Part shown: piece by piece, positions 11,960 to 23,524 of the stretch
Layout of the letters: each line of letters starts with the position of its first letter
How positions within the stretch are numbered: position 1 is the stretch's first letter
Source of the DNA: Armigeres subalbatus
Lineage: Eukaryota > Arthropoda > Insecta > Diptera > Culicidae
NCBI RefSeq assembly: GCF_024139115.2
Contig: NC_085140.1
Span: 418,078,283 to 418,142,282, forward strand
Length of the DNA: 64,000 bases
Direction of reading: 5' to 3'
Made by a program: the position numbers and the translations under genes
The notes under the pieces: model-generated
Database searches by the model: none
What the model was told of the DNA's origin: nothing
Seen by the model: only the letters and a program-made list of their open reading frames with translations

Positions 11960-13381
11960 ATGGACGACATGATGCTCATCAAAAACGTATGTGATTTGAG
12001 GACCAGGAAAACGTTGAGACTTAGCAAGGCATTCAGGGGAATGGACATTGAAGTGCCATTGCATTTACCCCAAAAGCTAACATACGGCAATCAAAAGCTC
12101 AAAGAGTTTTTCTCTTTGGAGCACATATCTTTTAATGTTGAAAAGGATAACGCATCTGAATTTCGAGTGGTGATGAAACCCGTCGTATATTGTACTGATG
12201 TGAAAGGCCTTATCGAGTTTGTGCTAAAGGAGAGGCAGATTTCGAAGACTAACGTTTTCTACAAGATTGGTGCTGATGGGGGAGGAGGATCGTTCAAAGT
12301 AACTTTATCTATTGTCGAAAAGTTGCGGAGCATCTGTAAAGGAGAAATGGATACAGGAATTAAGAAACTATTTCTGCTTGCAGTTGTACCCAACATTCCG
12401 GAAAAGTATGTAAATATTGTGAAAGTTTGGTCAAATCTGTTGGAGTTGAACGAATTGGAAGTAATTGCGGCGGGCGATCTCAAAATAATTAGTCTTTTAC
12501 TCGGATTAATGGGTCATAGTGCAACATATCCTTGCCCATATTGCCACACTAGCAAGCCTCTGCTTTCTCAGCAATGCAAGGAACCGCGAACGTTGGGTTC
12601 CATCAACGATAACTGCGACAAGTGGAAAGAGGATGGTTCTGACGACAAACGAGCGGAATATTTTTACAATTGTGTACAATATCCCTTATTGTATGGCGTA
12701 CACAGTCAGAAAACTGTTTTGATTTGTCCACTTCCCGTTCTCCATATCGGACTCGGCATTGTAAACGCCATCTACAAAGGAGTTGAAGCTATTAATCTGG
12801 AGGTTGCTGAACGGTGGGTGAAAGCCAGTTCTTGCCAACAGCACAGCAAGTATGGCTACACTGGCCGAAATTATCACAAACTGATAGATAAGAGGACCAT
12901 TCTGGAAAATGATGGGCCACTTGGAGTGCTCAGAACCGTAAGAATTCAATAAATTGATTCTGTTCTTGTAATAAAATTATTTGATTGAAATTTAAAGGTG
13001 CTTGACAACTTTGCCGAGGTATTTGCTGCATGCCTGCAAGAAAAGTTGGTTGCTGGATACGAGATGAAACTTGAAGAATTTGCAAAAATTTGGCTTCAGG
13101 CTGAGCTTCCAAACAGCTCCAAATTTCATATCTTACGCTACCATGTTCCAGAGTTTTGTAACGCTACAGGATCTGGATTGGGACGATACGGTGAACAGGC
13201 CAGTGAAACCGTTCATTTTAACTTTGGATTGACCTGGCAGAAATTGAAAGTTCCGGAGTCATCTGACGAGTCCGACGATCGTTTGCTTTGCTTCCATAGT
13301 TTTGTAGAACAGCGATCACATTTAGTCATTTTTCCTTATGCAGCACATAAATTCTACTACATTTGTTTCAAAACTGAATAG
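11960..13381 (+). CDS. Uncharacterised transposon-derived protein, main body, two exons
   Basis: Exon 1 (11960-12937) and exon 2 (12998-13381) join in phase 0 across a 60-bp intron. The intron starts GTAAGA and ends TTTAAAG, a normal insect short intron. The joined product is about 453 residues. Distinct motifs are GADGGGGSFKVTLS (about residue 104), LLGLMGHSATYPCPYCHTSK (about 178-197), VLHIGLGIVNAIYKG (about 260) and GLGRYGEQASETVHFNF in exon 2. The CPYC pair and invariant acidic positions suggest a nuclease or transposase fold, but I cannot name the superfamily and see no confirmed DDE triad. The ATG chosen may not be the original start, because the zinc-binding region upstream is out of frame. 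I found no flanking terminal inverted repeats. The frame itself is intact, so the copy is young or under some constraint. Confidence 0.55.
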
Positions 13382-13439
13382 AAAAAAACTCTAGTACCAT
13401 TAAAACAACTGAACTTATTATTTATCAGCCGCTAACCAA

Positions 13440-13921
13440 TCTACCTATAATATTTTCCATATGATTTAAGCACGAGTTTGGACGTCAATGGCCATCCATA
13501 AATCACGTGGATACATTTTTGTGATATACGATACCGCTTACTTTTCCTCCGAGATCTATTGTTTCCATAACTTTGTACGGACTAAGATCTCCAGCGAGAC
13601 TTCTCTCTCCTGTTCCCCCTCACTCTACCCCCCTTTCACCCTATAATCCTCTCCAAAAGGCCTCGTGGTTTATGGACGACCATTCATAAATCACGTCACA
13701 AAAAAGATTCCAGACTCATTTCATTTTGTAATTTGTTCTCAGATGTAAGTTAACTTAAATGCAAAAATATATGATATAACCCCCCCCTCCTCCTTTCCCA
13801 TCCCCCTATCTTATTTTTTAGTGGGTACGGTTTTACTATTTCTCCTTATCAAGTATAAATTTAAAATAATGCTATGCAAATTTCGGCTTTGATTACTTGA
13901 GAACTCTCATTCAAAGTTCAA
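13440..13921. other. Repeat fragments, no gene
   Basis: The phrases CCATAAATCACGTGG (13495) and TTCATAAATCACGTCAC (13684) recur here and near 31000, so this is likely a dispersed DNA-element remnant. C-rich runs at 13785-13810 are low complexity. Confidence 0.45.
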
Positions 13922-14232
13922 ACTAAAAAAAATCGGCATTTCTGAAATTTTGCTACATGACAGAGGGGAGTCATACCATTCATTTGCGACCTGGATGTAA
14001 ATAATCCGTCGGGGGGTCTAGTGTAACTTTTTTTTTGAAGTTTTTTTTTATCAAAATGTTTAAATTTTCAAATGAAAAATATTTGAAAATTTAAACATTT
14101 TGATAAAAAAAACTTTAAAAAAAAGTTGCACTAGACCCCCCGACGGATTATTTACATCCAGGTCGCAAATGAATGGTATGACTCCCCTCTGTCATGTAGC
14201 AAAATTTCAGAAATGCCGATTTTTTTTATTTG
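13922..14232. repeat. 311-bp near-perfect palindrome (fold-back element)
   Basis: The left arm 13922-14073 and right arm 14081-14232 are reverse complements over about 152 bases, with only a few differences, mostly in T/A runs. They are separated by a 7-base loop (GAAAAAT). Each arm carries ATTTTGCTACATGACAGAGG and CGTCGGGGGGTCTAGTG. A single-arm relative lies at 10866-10997, so this is a repeat family and the palindrome arose by inverted duplication. RNA from it would form a long double-stranded hairpin. Confidence 0.9.
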
Positions 14233-14282
14233 AAGTTGTTCTACAAAAGACACCGTGGGTCTTATAGGGTGGCATTGCACAA

Positions 14283-14850
14283 GAAGTTTCCGTAGGAATC
14301 CTTGCAGGAATGTCTGGAGGTTTTAGGATTTTCTTGAAAAAAATTAAAGAAAGCATTCAATGTGGAAGTATTGACCTAATGTCTAAGGAAAATTCCGAAG
14401 GAATTCCTGGAAGAATTTTTGAAGGAATTACTGGATTCATTTCTAGCAGATGTTTTGAAGAAATCCCTTCGGGAATCGCCGAAGAAGTTCCTGGAATAAT
14501 CATCAAAAGATTTTTTGGAGGAATTTTTGAAAAAATTACTGGTGCATTTTCCTAAAGAACAACTACTAGGGGCTATTTTCAAAGGAAATCCAGGAGATAT
14601 TTCAGCTGGAACAACTTAAGAAGGAATTCTGGAAGGGGTTCCTGAAGGAATTTCCAAAAGAATTCCTGTAGAAATCTAGGCTTTTCTCCGCAAATTCTAT
14701 TTGGAGTTTCTTCCTAAATTCCTTTAGGAATTTCTTAAAAATGCGTTCAGGAAACTCCTTTGAAAAAAATCTTCCTTCAAAAATTCCATTGGAAATTCTT
14801 TAAAATATTCCTCCAGAAATTACTTTACGAATTCGTTTCGAAAATTTCTT
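14283..14850. repeat. GAATTCC-rich quasi-tandem repeat
   Basis: Loosely repeated words such as GAAGGAATTCCTGGAAGA and AGGAATTTTTGAA make up the block, as at 7830-8450. Open frames on both strands follow from the repeat and have no domain. Confidence 0.65.
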
Positions 14851-14852
14851 TA

Positions 14853-15072
14853 CCGTGGTCGGGGGTGACAATAGGTCAAATCGGGGTGAGAATGGGTCAC
14901 TGCTTCTGCTACTTAAATTTTTTGATGAATAGAATGAATGTAACTGAGGGCAAGAAGACTAAAATATAAGAGACCTTTTTGAACGACTTTGCCTTTTTGC
15001 GATTTTGCCAGACTGCCGGTGAGAGCGATGACCCATTCTCACCCCCAGACCCAATATCACCTCCGATGACGG
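14853..15072. mobile_element. Short TA-flanked MITE with CCGTGGTCGGGGGTGA ends
   Basis: The left end CCGTGGTCGGGGGTGACAAT and the complement of the right end (CCGTCATCGGAGGTGATATT) pair with few mismatches. TA flanks both sides. The 220-bp interior repeats the theme GGTGAGAATGGGTCA and its complement. No protein is encoded. Confidence 0.75.
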
Positions 15073-15074
15073 TA

Positions 15075-16759
15075 GTTTTTTTTAATTCCTTTATTAATTC
15101 AATCAGATTTTTTTTTCAATAATTGATTCGGGAATTCTGTTGTTTAGAATTTCCTACAGGAATTTCTTCACAAAATTCGCCAGAAATTAATTTGGGAGCT
15201 CCTCCAGGATTTTTTCTCTAAAAATCAGTATAACAGTTATTAATGCCTGTAGCTGATAAAATTGAACTCCATACAATAAAATTATTCCTACATGAATGAT
15301 CATAACCATTTAGTATATTATTTTGTAATAACTGCCCAAATAAAAATTATTTTCAATGTGTACGTTATAACGGGAAAAAATGTACGCTATATCGAGTGAC
15401 GTTATATTGAGTATACGTTATATCGGGGGTACGCTACACTCAGCTTTTAAACAGTTGGAATTCATTAATTTCTCAGTTAACTTGAATTTTCACAGCTTTT
15501 AAAATACCTCCTGAATTTTCTACACTGCTAAAAATAACTATATAAAGTATATGTGTCGCGATAATAAATTTATGCAATAGCGCCACCCTAATATAATCGA
15601 TGTGGATCCACACATAAATCAAATTATTGTTTATTCGTGACCACACATAAAGTTTATTTCTTTATATATTTTATAAGTTGTTTGCGTGCGGAATGGTTAT
15701 GTTTGCGCTTATATACATCATAACTAAAATCTATGGATTTTTGCCAATAAAAATGTGTGGACTTTTTGATAGCGTTTGATTTTATGTGTATTTTTTCGTG
15801 ACTCATTGTTTCTCATTGATGCTGAAGGTGTTAAACGATTAAAAGCCAAACCGTGGAAAAAAAAACCTGGGTGTTTGTCGAAGATTACCTGTATAACGTT
15901 TCTTGACAGGTATCCAAGGATCTGTTGAGAAGGGTTTTATAGCTGCTGAAAACATTTTGGAGGCCGTTGTTGCGTAGGTCTTACGAGCCGAACTTCAGAA
16001 TATTTCATGCATTCTGTCACTATGGGACACGCAGAAAAATATCCCATAGTCACGCAGAAAAAGTCATTTGATATCTTTGAACTGAGTTGGATGTATTCTG
16101 AGTATTTTTATGTGCATACTACCTTTCGCTTCTATAGTAGAATTCAAGATCTGAACTCACGAATATTTTGGATGAACAGGAATGTCGCAAAATATTATCG
16201 TCAACATTGATTGCGTGTATATGTACAGTTTTTTGTGATATTTTTCCCTTCTGTTTGCCACATTTTGGTTTATTTCGTGATCAGATTTTAAGAAGCATCA
16301 TAACTCTTAGATCAGGGACATGGCGGTAATTACAGTAATCAGATAACCCGAAAACGTTAAAAATCACTTCTACTAGATCTATTTCATGTATCTACTTTAT
16401 TTTATGACGCCAGAACTTTATTGCACTTGATTACTAAAAAATTTGACCATGATAGCAAAAAATAAAGAAACATTTTCGAAACTAATGAAAGCGGGGAGCG
16501 GTCTAGCGGAGCGGCACCTAGGTCAAAAGAAAGCTCTCTAATCCCCTTTGAGAAAAGTCCGGGGTCATGAAATTCGGTCAACGCTTTACTGAGAACGAGT
16601 ATTTTGAAGGAGGTGACTGTCGTCCCGGCCTTTTAAGCGTTAATCGAAAACCTCGAATTGAAGAAAATAAATCCTATACTGAAAAGAGGCTAAAAACTAA
16701 AGAGATTGCTTGGCTTTCAAACTTTCACCTGATACAGTTCTAGCCACGCAGCCTTCAGG
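15075..16759. other. Repeat remnants and AT-rich sequence, no gene
   Basis: 15075-15220 continues the GAATT-rich block interrupted by the MITE. 15360-15435 holds four variants of TACGTTATATCG. 16015-16050 contains a small inverted repeat around CTATGGGACACGCAG. Nothing coding is recognised. Confidence 0.5.
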
Positions 16760-16960
16760 GAACAAGTATCATCAGTGCAAGCACCTCACTTCACCTTTGA
16801 GTGTAAGAATGTAGAAGAGACGCCAGGCACATGATCTTCCAATGTCAAAGGTTTGAGGCAGCTCGAAGGGAAATTCGCGTTTTGAAACAGGAGAATAGGC
16901 ACTAGTGAACAAGATACTCTGCTTCACCGGAATCACCGGACCGACCTTGTCACTTGGTTG
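16760..16960 (+). pseudogene. Decayed C-terminus of R1-type LINE ORF2
   Basis: The + strand reads FECKNVEET and, after a one-base frame change, HMIFQCQRFEAARREI. This matches the pattern of the C-terminal zinc-binding segment of R1-clade non-LTR retrotransposons, where a cysteine pair is followed by ETxEHVxFxCPRF. About 200 bases survive and a stop interrupts the frame. Assignment rests on the motif only. Confidence 0.5.
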
Positions 16961-17742
16961 GTTAGCTTCGGTTACGGGAGAATCTTCTTCACCGGTGAAT
17001 TTTTTGTAGGAGTAAGCTTGAACCCGTCGGGGACTAGACAGAGTATATTGCGGTCAAGTAACTGTTCAAAGTCGTTAGGCGTCAGTCACTTTAACGGTAC
17101 GCTGGATATAATGGAGATAAAACCAAAAGTGGAGTTCAAGAACATAACATGCTGACTTCGAAGTAATGTAAGTATTTCTGGTTCTATGGCCCTAGAGGGG
17201 TTTAGATATAAAAGCATGATGAATAATTGGACACAGACTACAAATAATTAAACTCACGAAATAGAGGCATATATTGAAGAAGAAGAATAGATTTTTTTCC
17301 CTCAGATGAAGTATTTCTTCCCAACGCAAAAGAAGGCTATTTCTACAGGAGCAATGATTACCTAATTTGTCAGGTGTGATCGCCAGCGCTCAATATCCTG
17401 AGCAGGCAGTGTCACACTACGTTTTTTTTGCAGCAATCGTGCAAGGAAGTGCAAACGAAGGTGTCATCTCTACCTATATATAAAAATGAATGTGCTGTTC
17501 CTTTGAGGCAATATAACGAACGAACGGATGGACCACGTAGTATGATTTATGTATTACGGAAATAGTTGTAAATCACGAAATGCAAAAAAGTTAGTGAGCA
17601 GCGAAGAAATTCGAAACCATGTTCATATAAATCGATCCAGAGTGCGGAGCTGCAATATTTGTCATTCGGAAAGCAAAAGTACTGCTCCCGAGCAACGCAG
17701 GGTCCGATCTACTAGTAACTCAATAAAAAAAGCACACACACA
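16961..17742. other. No gene recognised
   Basis: This is AT-rich sequence with short open frames. The phrase TATATATAAAAATGAATGTG near 17480 resembles a common insect repeat start. Confidence 0.45.
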
Positions 17743-18470
17743 TTTTTTTATCTATTGCATTTATTTGACAGGCTCAGGCGTGTGTAACACTTAACAGAGC
17801 CGAGACTCTTTATGATATTTACAAACTATATCATTATTATTAACAGTAACAAGGGGAAAGGGACATTGACCGAGATACTCGTGGCGACTCAAGGTTAGAT
17901 TGCGTAATTTTATGATAGACAGGGTTGGGATTTTGGTTTGAGGTATTTCATTCAACTGACGGGTATTTGACATCAAAAACGGTGTAACGTAGCGTCGAGC
18001 TCGAGTTGTGGTTCGTCAGGGAGCATCTTCCGGGTGGCCAGAGCTTTATGGTACATGGAACAATAAGACAAAGACAAGAAAAAAACTTGGAGAGAAAAAA
18101 AAATGAAATATTAGATTGATGTTGTACAAAGCAAAGGAGCAAAGAAATGCATAGATATCCTGCATATATATCACATCGCGATCCCCCAAAACACTTCTTA
18201 CTTCCCTGTAGGGTTGTTTACCTCGGGCCACAAGGGTATTCAATAGTTGCTCTCTGGAGGCGTCGTTTTCCGAGTAATACCAAACTACGTGATCGATGCA
18301 TCCTAACCGGCTCCACACCTACATAGGTTGCTATCGACCAGGTTAATTCTATAAAGATGTGCGTTTAGTGAATAGTGATTGGACATAAGCCTCGACTTCG
18401 TGCAAATGAAGTCCCGGTTTAGTCTTTACATCTGAACCACGCTCGCGCAGAAGCTTTAGGAATTATGGCC
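17743..18470 (-). mobile_element. 5'-truncated I-like LINE copy (sister of 23149-28917)
   Basis: The minus strand encodes DHVVWYYSENDASREQLLN and VARGKQPYREVRSVLGDRD, matching the C-terminus of the LINE at 23149-28917 nearly residue for residue. The 3' UTR also matches (GGCTCAGGCGTGTGTAACAC). Homology stops near 18470 inside the C-terminal region, the usual result of incomplete reverse transcription. No clear target duplication was found. It lies upstream of the homeobox exon in the same orientation as the full-length copy. Confidence 0.85.
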
Positions 18471-19889
18471 ACCAGAATCAATATCACCATCACATCATTT
18501 TGCTGATATAAATTAACGCAAAATGCAGACATAATTCAGACAATAATCAGTTGACCAGTTGTAACAGATCAAAAGAAATAATGCAAATCAGTCTTAACGA
18601 ATTGATTTTTTTTTTCTATCATTGATGAGAGTATTTGAAGAAAACTAATATTTAATTACGTCAGTGATTATTGTTATTGTCGTGAAAGTCGTAATAAGTA
18701 ATCCGGTCATAGCCTCAATTTTAAACAAACAAAATAAAAATATATTAACCATCGCTTGGTCCTGCTGAGCACAAAAAATGCTATTTTTTTTCTTTCCAGT
18801 ACACGAAAACACTTTCCGAAATTGAATCGTGAAAACCAGTCCTTGTTCGGTGGTAACTTCTTTTTCCACTCGTTATTTTCACTTCTTAACCACATATCAA
18901 ATCTTAATCATAATCATCATCATCATCGTCGTCATCAGCGGCGGCACCATCGCACCATTCGCGAGCACTTGGTCAGCAAGAGGGTTGCAGAAGCGAAGGG
19001 CACAAACGTGAAACATTTATTCGACGTAATATGCGGAGCAGAACCGGAGTATAAGGAGTCAGAGAGCGAACGCGCAAAGTGGTTCTTCGACACGATAAAA
19101 CCCCCAACACTTCGCCAGCCTTTCCACTGCACATCGACACGGGCAGGATCCGAGAACGAGAAAATCACATCACATCGTTTTAAGCCAACAAGCAGCTCCA
19201 CGAAGAAGGGTGCAGAGCAGAAATGAAAACAACCATATAACATAAATGCTTCATAATGTTTGAATAAACAGAGAAACATTTTCATTTCGCCCGCGCTCCT
19301 CTATGCTCCCTGGGTAGCATGGGTATCGTAGCAGGCAGTGATTCACATGAAAGCTTCATCGCCAATGCTCAGTTAAGGAAGGGGGGGTTGTGGTGATACA
19401 CTGCACTGGTCCACTAAATCCAACTAGAATACGAATGCGCTCTTGAAAGGGTGAGGAAGGATGAGGAGCTCCAGCCCTGCTTTCTTTCGACATGAAAGAG
19501 CGAGAAAGTGAGCGTAGAGCGAAAAAGAACGAACGCTAATTGCATATGTATTTATGCTTATCGTGCACTTTGCTTTATGACGGAAAAATGCCAAGATTGT
19601 GCGCTTTTTCACCATTTCTATGCTGCGTCGACAGAACGAATGTGTGAGTATTCTCCATAACGAAACCATTCGTCGACGGTCGTGGGAGCAAAGCTTCCCT
19701 GTGTGTATGCTTTATTCTCTTTTGTTTCCCTTTTTCCGCTCTCTCTTCGGAGCGAATTCTCAAACAAGTGTTGCAAATCCCACGCACACCTACGAGCAAT
19801 ACGATCAGGCCAATAAGGCGTATGCCACGCCCCCTGGTATCCCCACGACAACATGTTGCTTATCTGCTCGCTCATCATCGTGCAACGCC
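18471..19889. other. Relatively repeat-poor upstream region of the homeobox gene
   Basis: GC content rises from about 18.9 kb. Long open frames occur on both strands at the same place, which argues against any one being real. One + frame at 18756-19226 includes a histidine-rich run from ATCATC repeats and shows no domain. The region may hold distal promoter elements. No transcript structure can be proved from sequence. Confidence 0.45.
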
Positions 19890-20464
19890 TACCACTTGAG
19901 AACGTTCGTTGGGGCCTCAGTTGGTGAACGTTTACCGTGATGGAACGACCGTTTTCGCCGCCGCTATTCCCAGTCAAGTGCTGCCGGTTTTATCTGCGCT
20001 TGTAACTCACCTTCTCCTTCGTCTTGCTTCTCGTTCCTTCGTTCTCGTTTGCGGTGCAGCACATAAATCTGCGAGGGTCGGAAGTGTGGTGTGCGTGAAT
20101 CTGTACGCAAGGGGGTGAACTAGTAATAGGGCATAATAACGATTTTTTTGCTCGGTCGGGAAAGGTTACACATCCTTCTTCCTCTGGTTTCGCGCCTCGT
20201 CGGGAAGACCCGCGCGAATACAACGGTGTTGTGTGACACACGGTGCGAATTTAATTACTGATAATCCCTTCCGGTCGCAATTGTTCTGTGACAGAGCCGC
20301 CGAGCGGACTGGCTTTTCTGATCCTGTTGGAAAGATTTACCGTAGGTGTCGTGAACAAGTTCCAATTGGAACAATTGATAACTGGAAAAAGTTAGTGAAT
20401 AACAAGTGTTATACATTCACGGTATCGAAGAGTTTGTAATCGTTTGACGGTGCAATGCTGTAAA
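19890..20464 (+). promoter_or_regulatory. Probable core promoter and 5' UTR of the engrailed-family gene
   Basis: The stretch directly before the ATG at 20465 is GC-rich and free of the window's repeats. An initiator-like TCAGTT lies at 19917-19922 with no TATA box visible at the right distance and only a poor downstream element, so the start site is a guess. The bases around the ATG (AAAATGG) fit an animal translation start context. Confidence 0.35.
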
Positions 20465-21860
20465 ATGGCTACAATAATGTCTCACAATCTGCCGTTGATT
20501 CCGCTGCCTCTTAAGGCGACAACGGCGGCAGCTTTGGCAAAAACCACAGCCGGGCTCATGATGTCCGGTTTGCTAGGGAAACACACGGGTGAAGATGTTT
20601 ACGCAAATGGAACACTTGGGATGCCGACGGATCGCAGTAGCCCAGATGTAGCCAGCAGTGAGGCTCGATCAAGTCCAGAATCTTTGATGATGGCACAGCA
20701 GAAGGATCGCGAAGATGATCAAATGAGTTGCTGTAGTGACGATAGTGAGCTATCAGTTGGACAGGAAGGACTAGAAGGAAGTGACAAAACCATGAATAGT
20801 GAAGAGAAACTGAGTGTAATTAGTGCAAATTCAAGGATGGGCACCATGGACGTTGAAAGGCTCATAGATAGGCATAATGTTGAGATGGGGGATGAAATGA
20901 GTAATGATTCATCACGATATTCAAGTTCCAAGGATCCGTCGGAAGATTTCATGAAGATACCTGTGATGCGACCGAGTCCGACGCGATTGCACGAAGAGTT
21001 CCTAAGAAATTCGCAACTCTATGCCGAAGAGCTAATGAGGCAACAAATGCAAATCGTTGCGGCGGCAAGGGGTATCAATCTGAGTCCGAAACCTCTCGAT
21101 GGAGGACTAGGGTTAGTTGCCCGAATGCAAGACAATCGAAGTCCCGGTAGAGCTACGCTAACCGATGAACAAAAAATTGGCTTTCGGCCGCATATACGAG
21201 GTGTCGGTGAAATTTATCACGATCGGCACCGATGGTCTGATGAAAGAAGTGTCCAATCACCTCCAGAGTCATCTTCTTTTCGCGGAATCCATTCGCATTT
21301 GAGCGCCATCTCTCAAATAACCCAAAATCTCAATAGCGACATAAGCAAGCTGACGTCCCCATCAAGCCTAGCCAGTATGACCTCCCGGGAGAACTCACAA
21401 TCACCACCGCAACATCCCGCTCATCTGCTACAAATGAACAACAACATCGCCCTCAATGATCAAAACCTAAAATTTAGTATAGACAACATTCTGAAGGCTG
21501 ATTTTGGCCGACGGATCACCGATCCGCTGAAACGTAGTGGCAAAAATTTTGCGAAAAAGCCGTCGGCTTTAGGTGAAAAACCTACCGCGATGGATCTGAC
21601 GGCAATCATCGCGAATGGTAGTGCAAGTAACAGTGCCAGTAGCAGTGTTGCCAGCCGGAGCCTAAGTTCAAGTGCAAGTGGAAGTGAATTGGAAGTGCCC
21701 ACGTCTCCGTCGTCCACCGGCGGCAAGACAACCGCGGAAGCGAGCAACACTGGTGGCAGCAGTAGTGGAAGCGGTGGCAGCAGTTCGTCATCATCCGGAG
21801 GTCCGATGGTGTGGCCCGCTTGGGTCTACTGCACCCGATACAGCGATCGTCCTAGTTCAG
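20465..21860 (+). CDS. inv: Invected/engrailed homeobox protein, first coding exon
   Basis: This exon encodes the N-terminal 465 residues of an engrailed-family transcriptional repressor, a segment-polarity and posterior-compartment selector acting in the nucleus. LKFSIDNILKADFG at residues 335-348 is the EH1 Groucho-binding motif; its wording fits Drosophila invected better than engrailed (FSISNILS). WPAWVYCTRYSDRPSSG at about 450-466 is the EH2 segment that binds Extradenticle, just before the homeodomain. Between them is a low-complexity Ser/Gly-rich linker (about 390-445). Acidic Ser-rich and LYAEELMRQQM stretches lie N-terminal. The exon ends in phase 1 at CAG|GTGAGT, exactly where the conserved engrailed-family intron splits the Gly codon. 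The homeodomain exon, and the 2-residue microexon expected for invected, are not visible, so inv versus en remains unproved. MATIMSH is taken as the start because of its context (AAAATGG); a second in-frame ATG follows at codon 5. Confidence 0.93.
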
Positions 21861-21866
21861 GTGAGT
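21861..21866 (+). other. Splice donor of the long first intron
   Basis: GTGAGT follows CAG at the end of the SSG codons, a perfect consensus. The open frame continues into the intron for about 100 bases to 21958, but the family's conserved exon boundary makes the donor the real end. Confidence 0.9.
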
Positions 21867-23134
21867 TGTTGACCAGCATTCGACTGACATTCCTGTCGAC
21901 TGATGGTCAGCTTTTGATTCTGCGAATTGAAAATGAATCCAGAACCTGCGGACAATGAGAGAATTGACGAAAATTCCTCTTCGCTACGGTTCGTTTCCGC
22001 TTGGCTTGATGACCCTTTGCCAGCCGCCGTTGGCGCGATTAGCGAAGTACTTGATGATGTGATAATGAAAATGAAAACCTGAACCAGTCGCCGCTCCGTG
22101 TGGGGGTATTGCAACGTTATCTGTCGCGAGGAGGTCAAGGGGTGGGCTCGAGGAAGCTCTTTTTCATGTGACAACATCAACTGCTGATGAGCAGCGGTTG
22201 TTTTGTGTCCCGTTGTTCACGCTCCGGTGATAAACGCGTGTGTGCAACCTAGACCAACGTACATTAATGGGACATCATCGCACAGCCGGCAATAGTAATA
22301 AAAGTGACGTCTCCGGTTACAGCAATTACTTCGTTCGGCTGTCATCATCATTGCCGCTGTGACTGAGGCTGCGTCCATTGACCAGTCAGTGTCAGAGTGC
22401 AGATCATTGAAAAATGAAGTAATTTTGCTGCACAGTGTGTTTAGATTTTCCGACCGTTTAGATTCCATTTGGATCTCGGATATCAACGCCGTCCTTTGAT
22501 CCACTGATTAACTGACGGATCACTAAGCCGGTTCAGTGTCAGTTGTAATCACTTACCGTACCTCTTTCGGCCTTCCTTGCCACTCCCGGTACAGCTGACA
22601 TGGTTGGGTTATGTAGCGAAACGTCTGGTTCGATTTCAAACGTATGGGAACGGACAGAGAGGTGCGGCGTGGTTTTTAACATGATGTAGAGTTGCACTGC
22701 TCACAGCGCGTTGCACACACTTCTTGGGCCTGCGAGTGAAGAAAAAAAAAAGAATAAATGCACACACGAGACGATGACGACGTTGGATGGGGGACGACTT
22801 GACGTGCGAGAGGCAAGATAAGATAAACGCCACACCAACTATGGTTTGTTGTGATGTGTTGTTTTGGAGGACGGCAAACAAATCTCATCGGCGGCGCTTT
22901 TGCAACGCAGAGGTTAGTTTAAGTGAAGCTTCATCAATTGCGTCACGCAAAATTGTTCAATTTTAACTTCTTCGCTTCGTCACATTTTGTATATGATGCA
23001 TCTGAAAAGTGTTGCACGCATCGCCAAACTCCTTGGAAAGTCACACTGCTATCTCAAAGTGTGACGTCAGTTATTGTTGTTCTACAATAAAAAGGAGTCC
23101 TACGTCAAAATCTAAATAATTAATTATCTTCTGT
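21867..23134. other. Proximal intron 1, repeat-poor
   Basis: No coding is recognised. Short open frames lie on both strands. A tandem GATA-type site (AAGATAAGATAA) lies near 22817, and GACAGAGAGG near 22655. Intron-proximal regulatory elements are known in Drosophila engrailed, so this is a plausible location, but that is inference. Confidence 0.45.
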
Positions 23135-23524
23135 TGATTATCTTTGTTTTTTTTTTTTCCAATTTCGTTTATTTGGTAGGCTCAGGCGTGTATAACACTT
23201 TACGGAGCCATTGTTCTTTGTGATATATACAATCAATATCATTTTATTATACGGTTAATAAGAAAGGGGAAGGAGCCAGCGTACTCGTGGTGACTCGAGG
23301 TTAGTTTACAATGTTTAAGGATGGACGGGGCTTAGGATTTGGGATCAGGAAATTTCAGCTTCTCATCCGGGCATTTGGCGTCAGTGACGATGTGGCGTGT
23401 CGTCGTGCTCGAGGAATGGTTCGACTGGGAGCATCTTCCGGATGGCAAGAGCTATGGAGCTCTACGGAAGAAAAAGGCAGAGACAGAACAAAAAAAACTT
23501 GAAAGAAAGAAAAAAAAACAAATG

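Noticed and set aside
18756..19226. 156-codon open frame upstream of the homeobox exon
   Set aside because: Long frames are open on both strands here, the middle is a histidine run from ATCATC repeats, and no domain or splice logic supports it.
19599..20241. Several overlapping open frames on both strands before the exon
   Set aside because: They overlap each other in GC-rich sequence directly upstream of the start codon, where a 5' UTR and promoter are expected; none has a recognisable domain.
21861..21958. Extension of the homeobox-gene frame past the donor
   Set aside because: Residues after SSG do not match the family, while a consensus donor sits exactly at the conserved junction.
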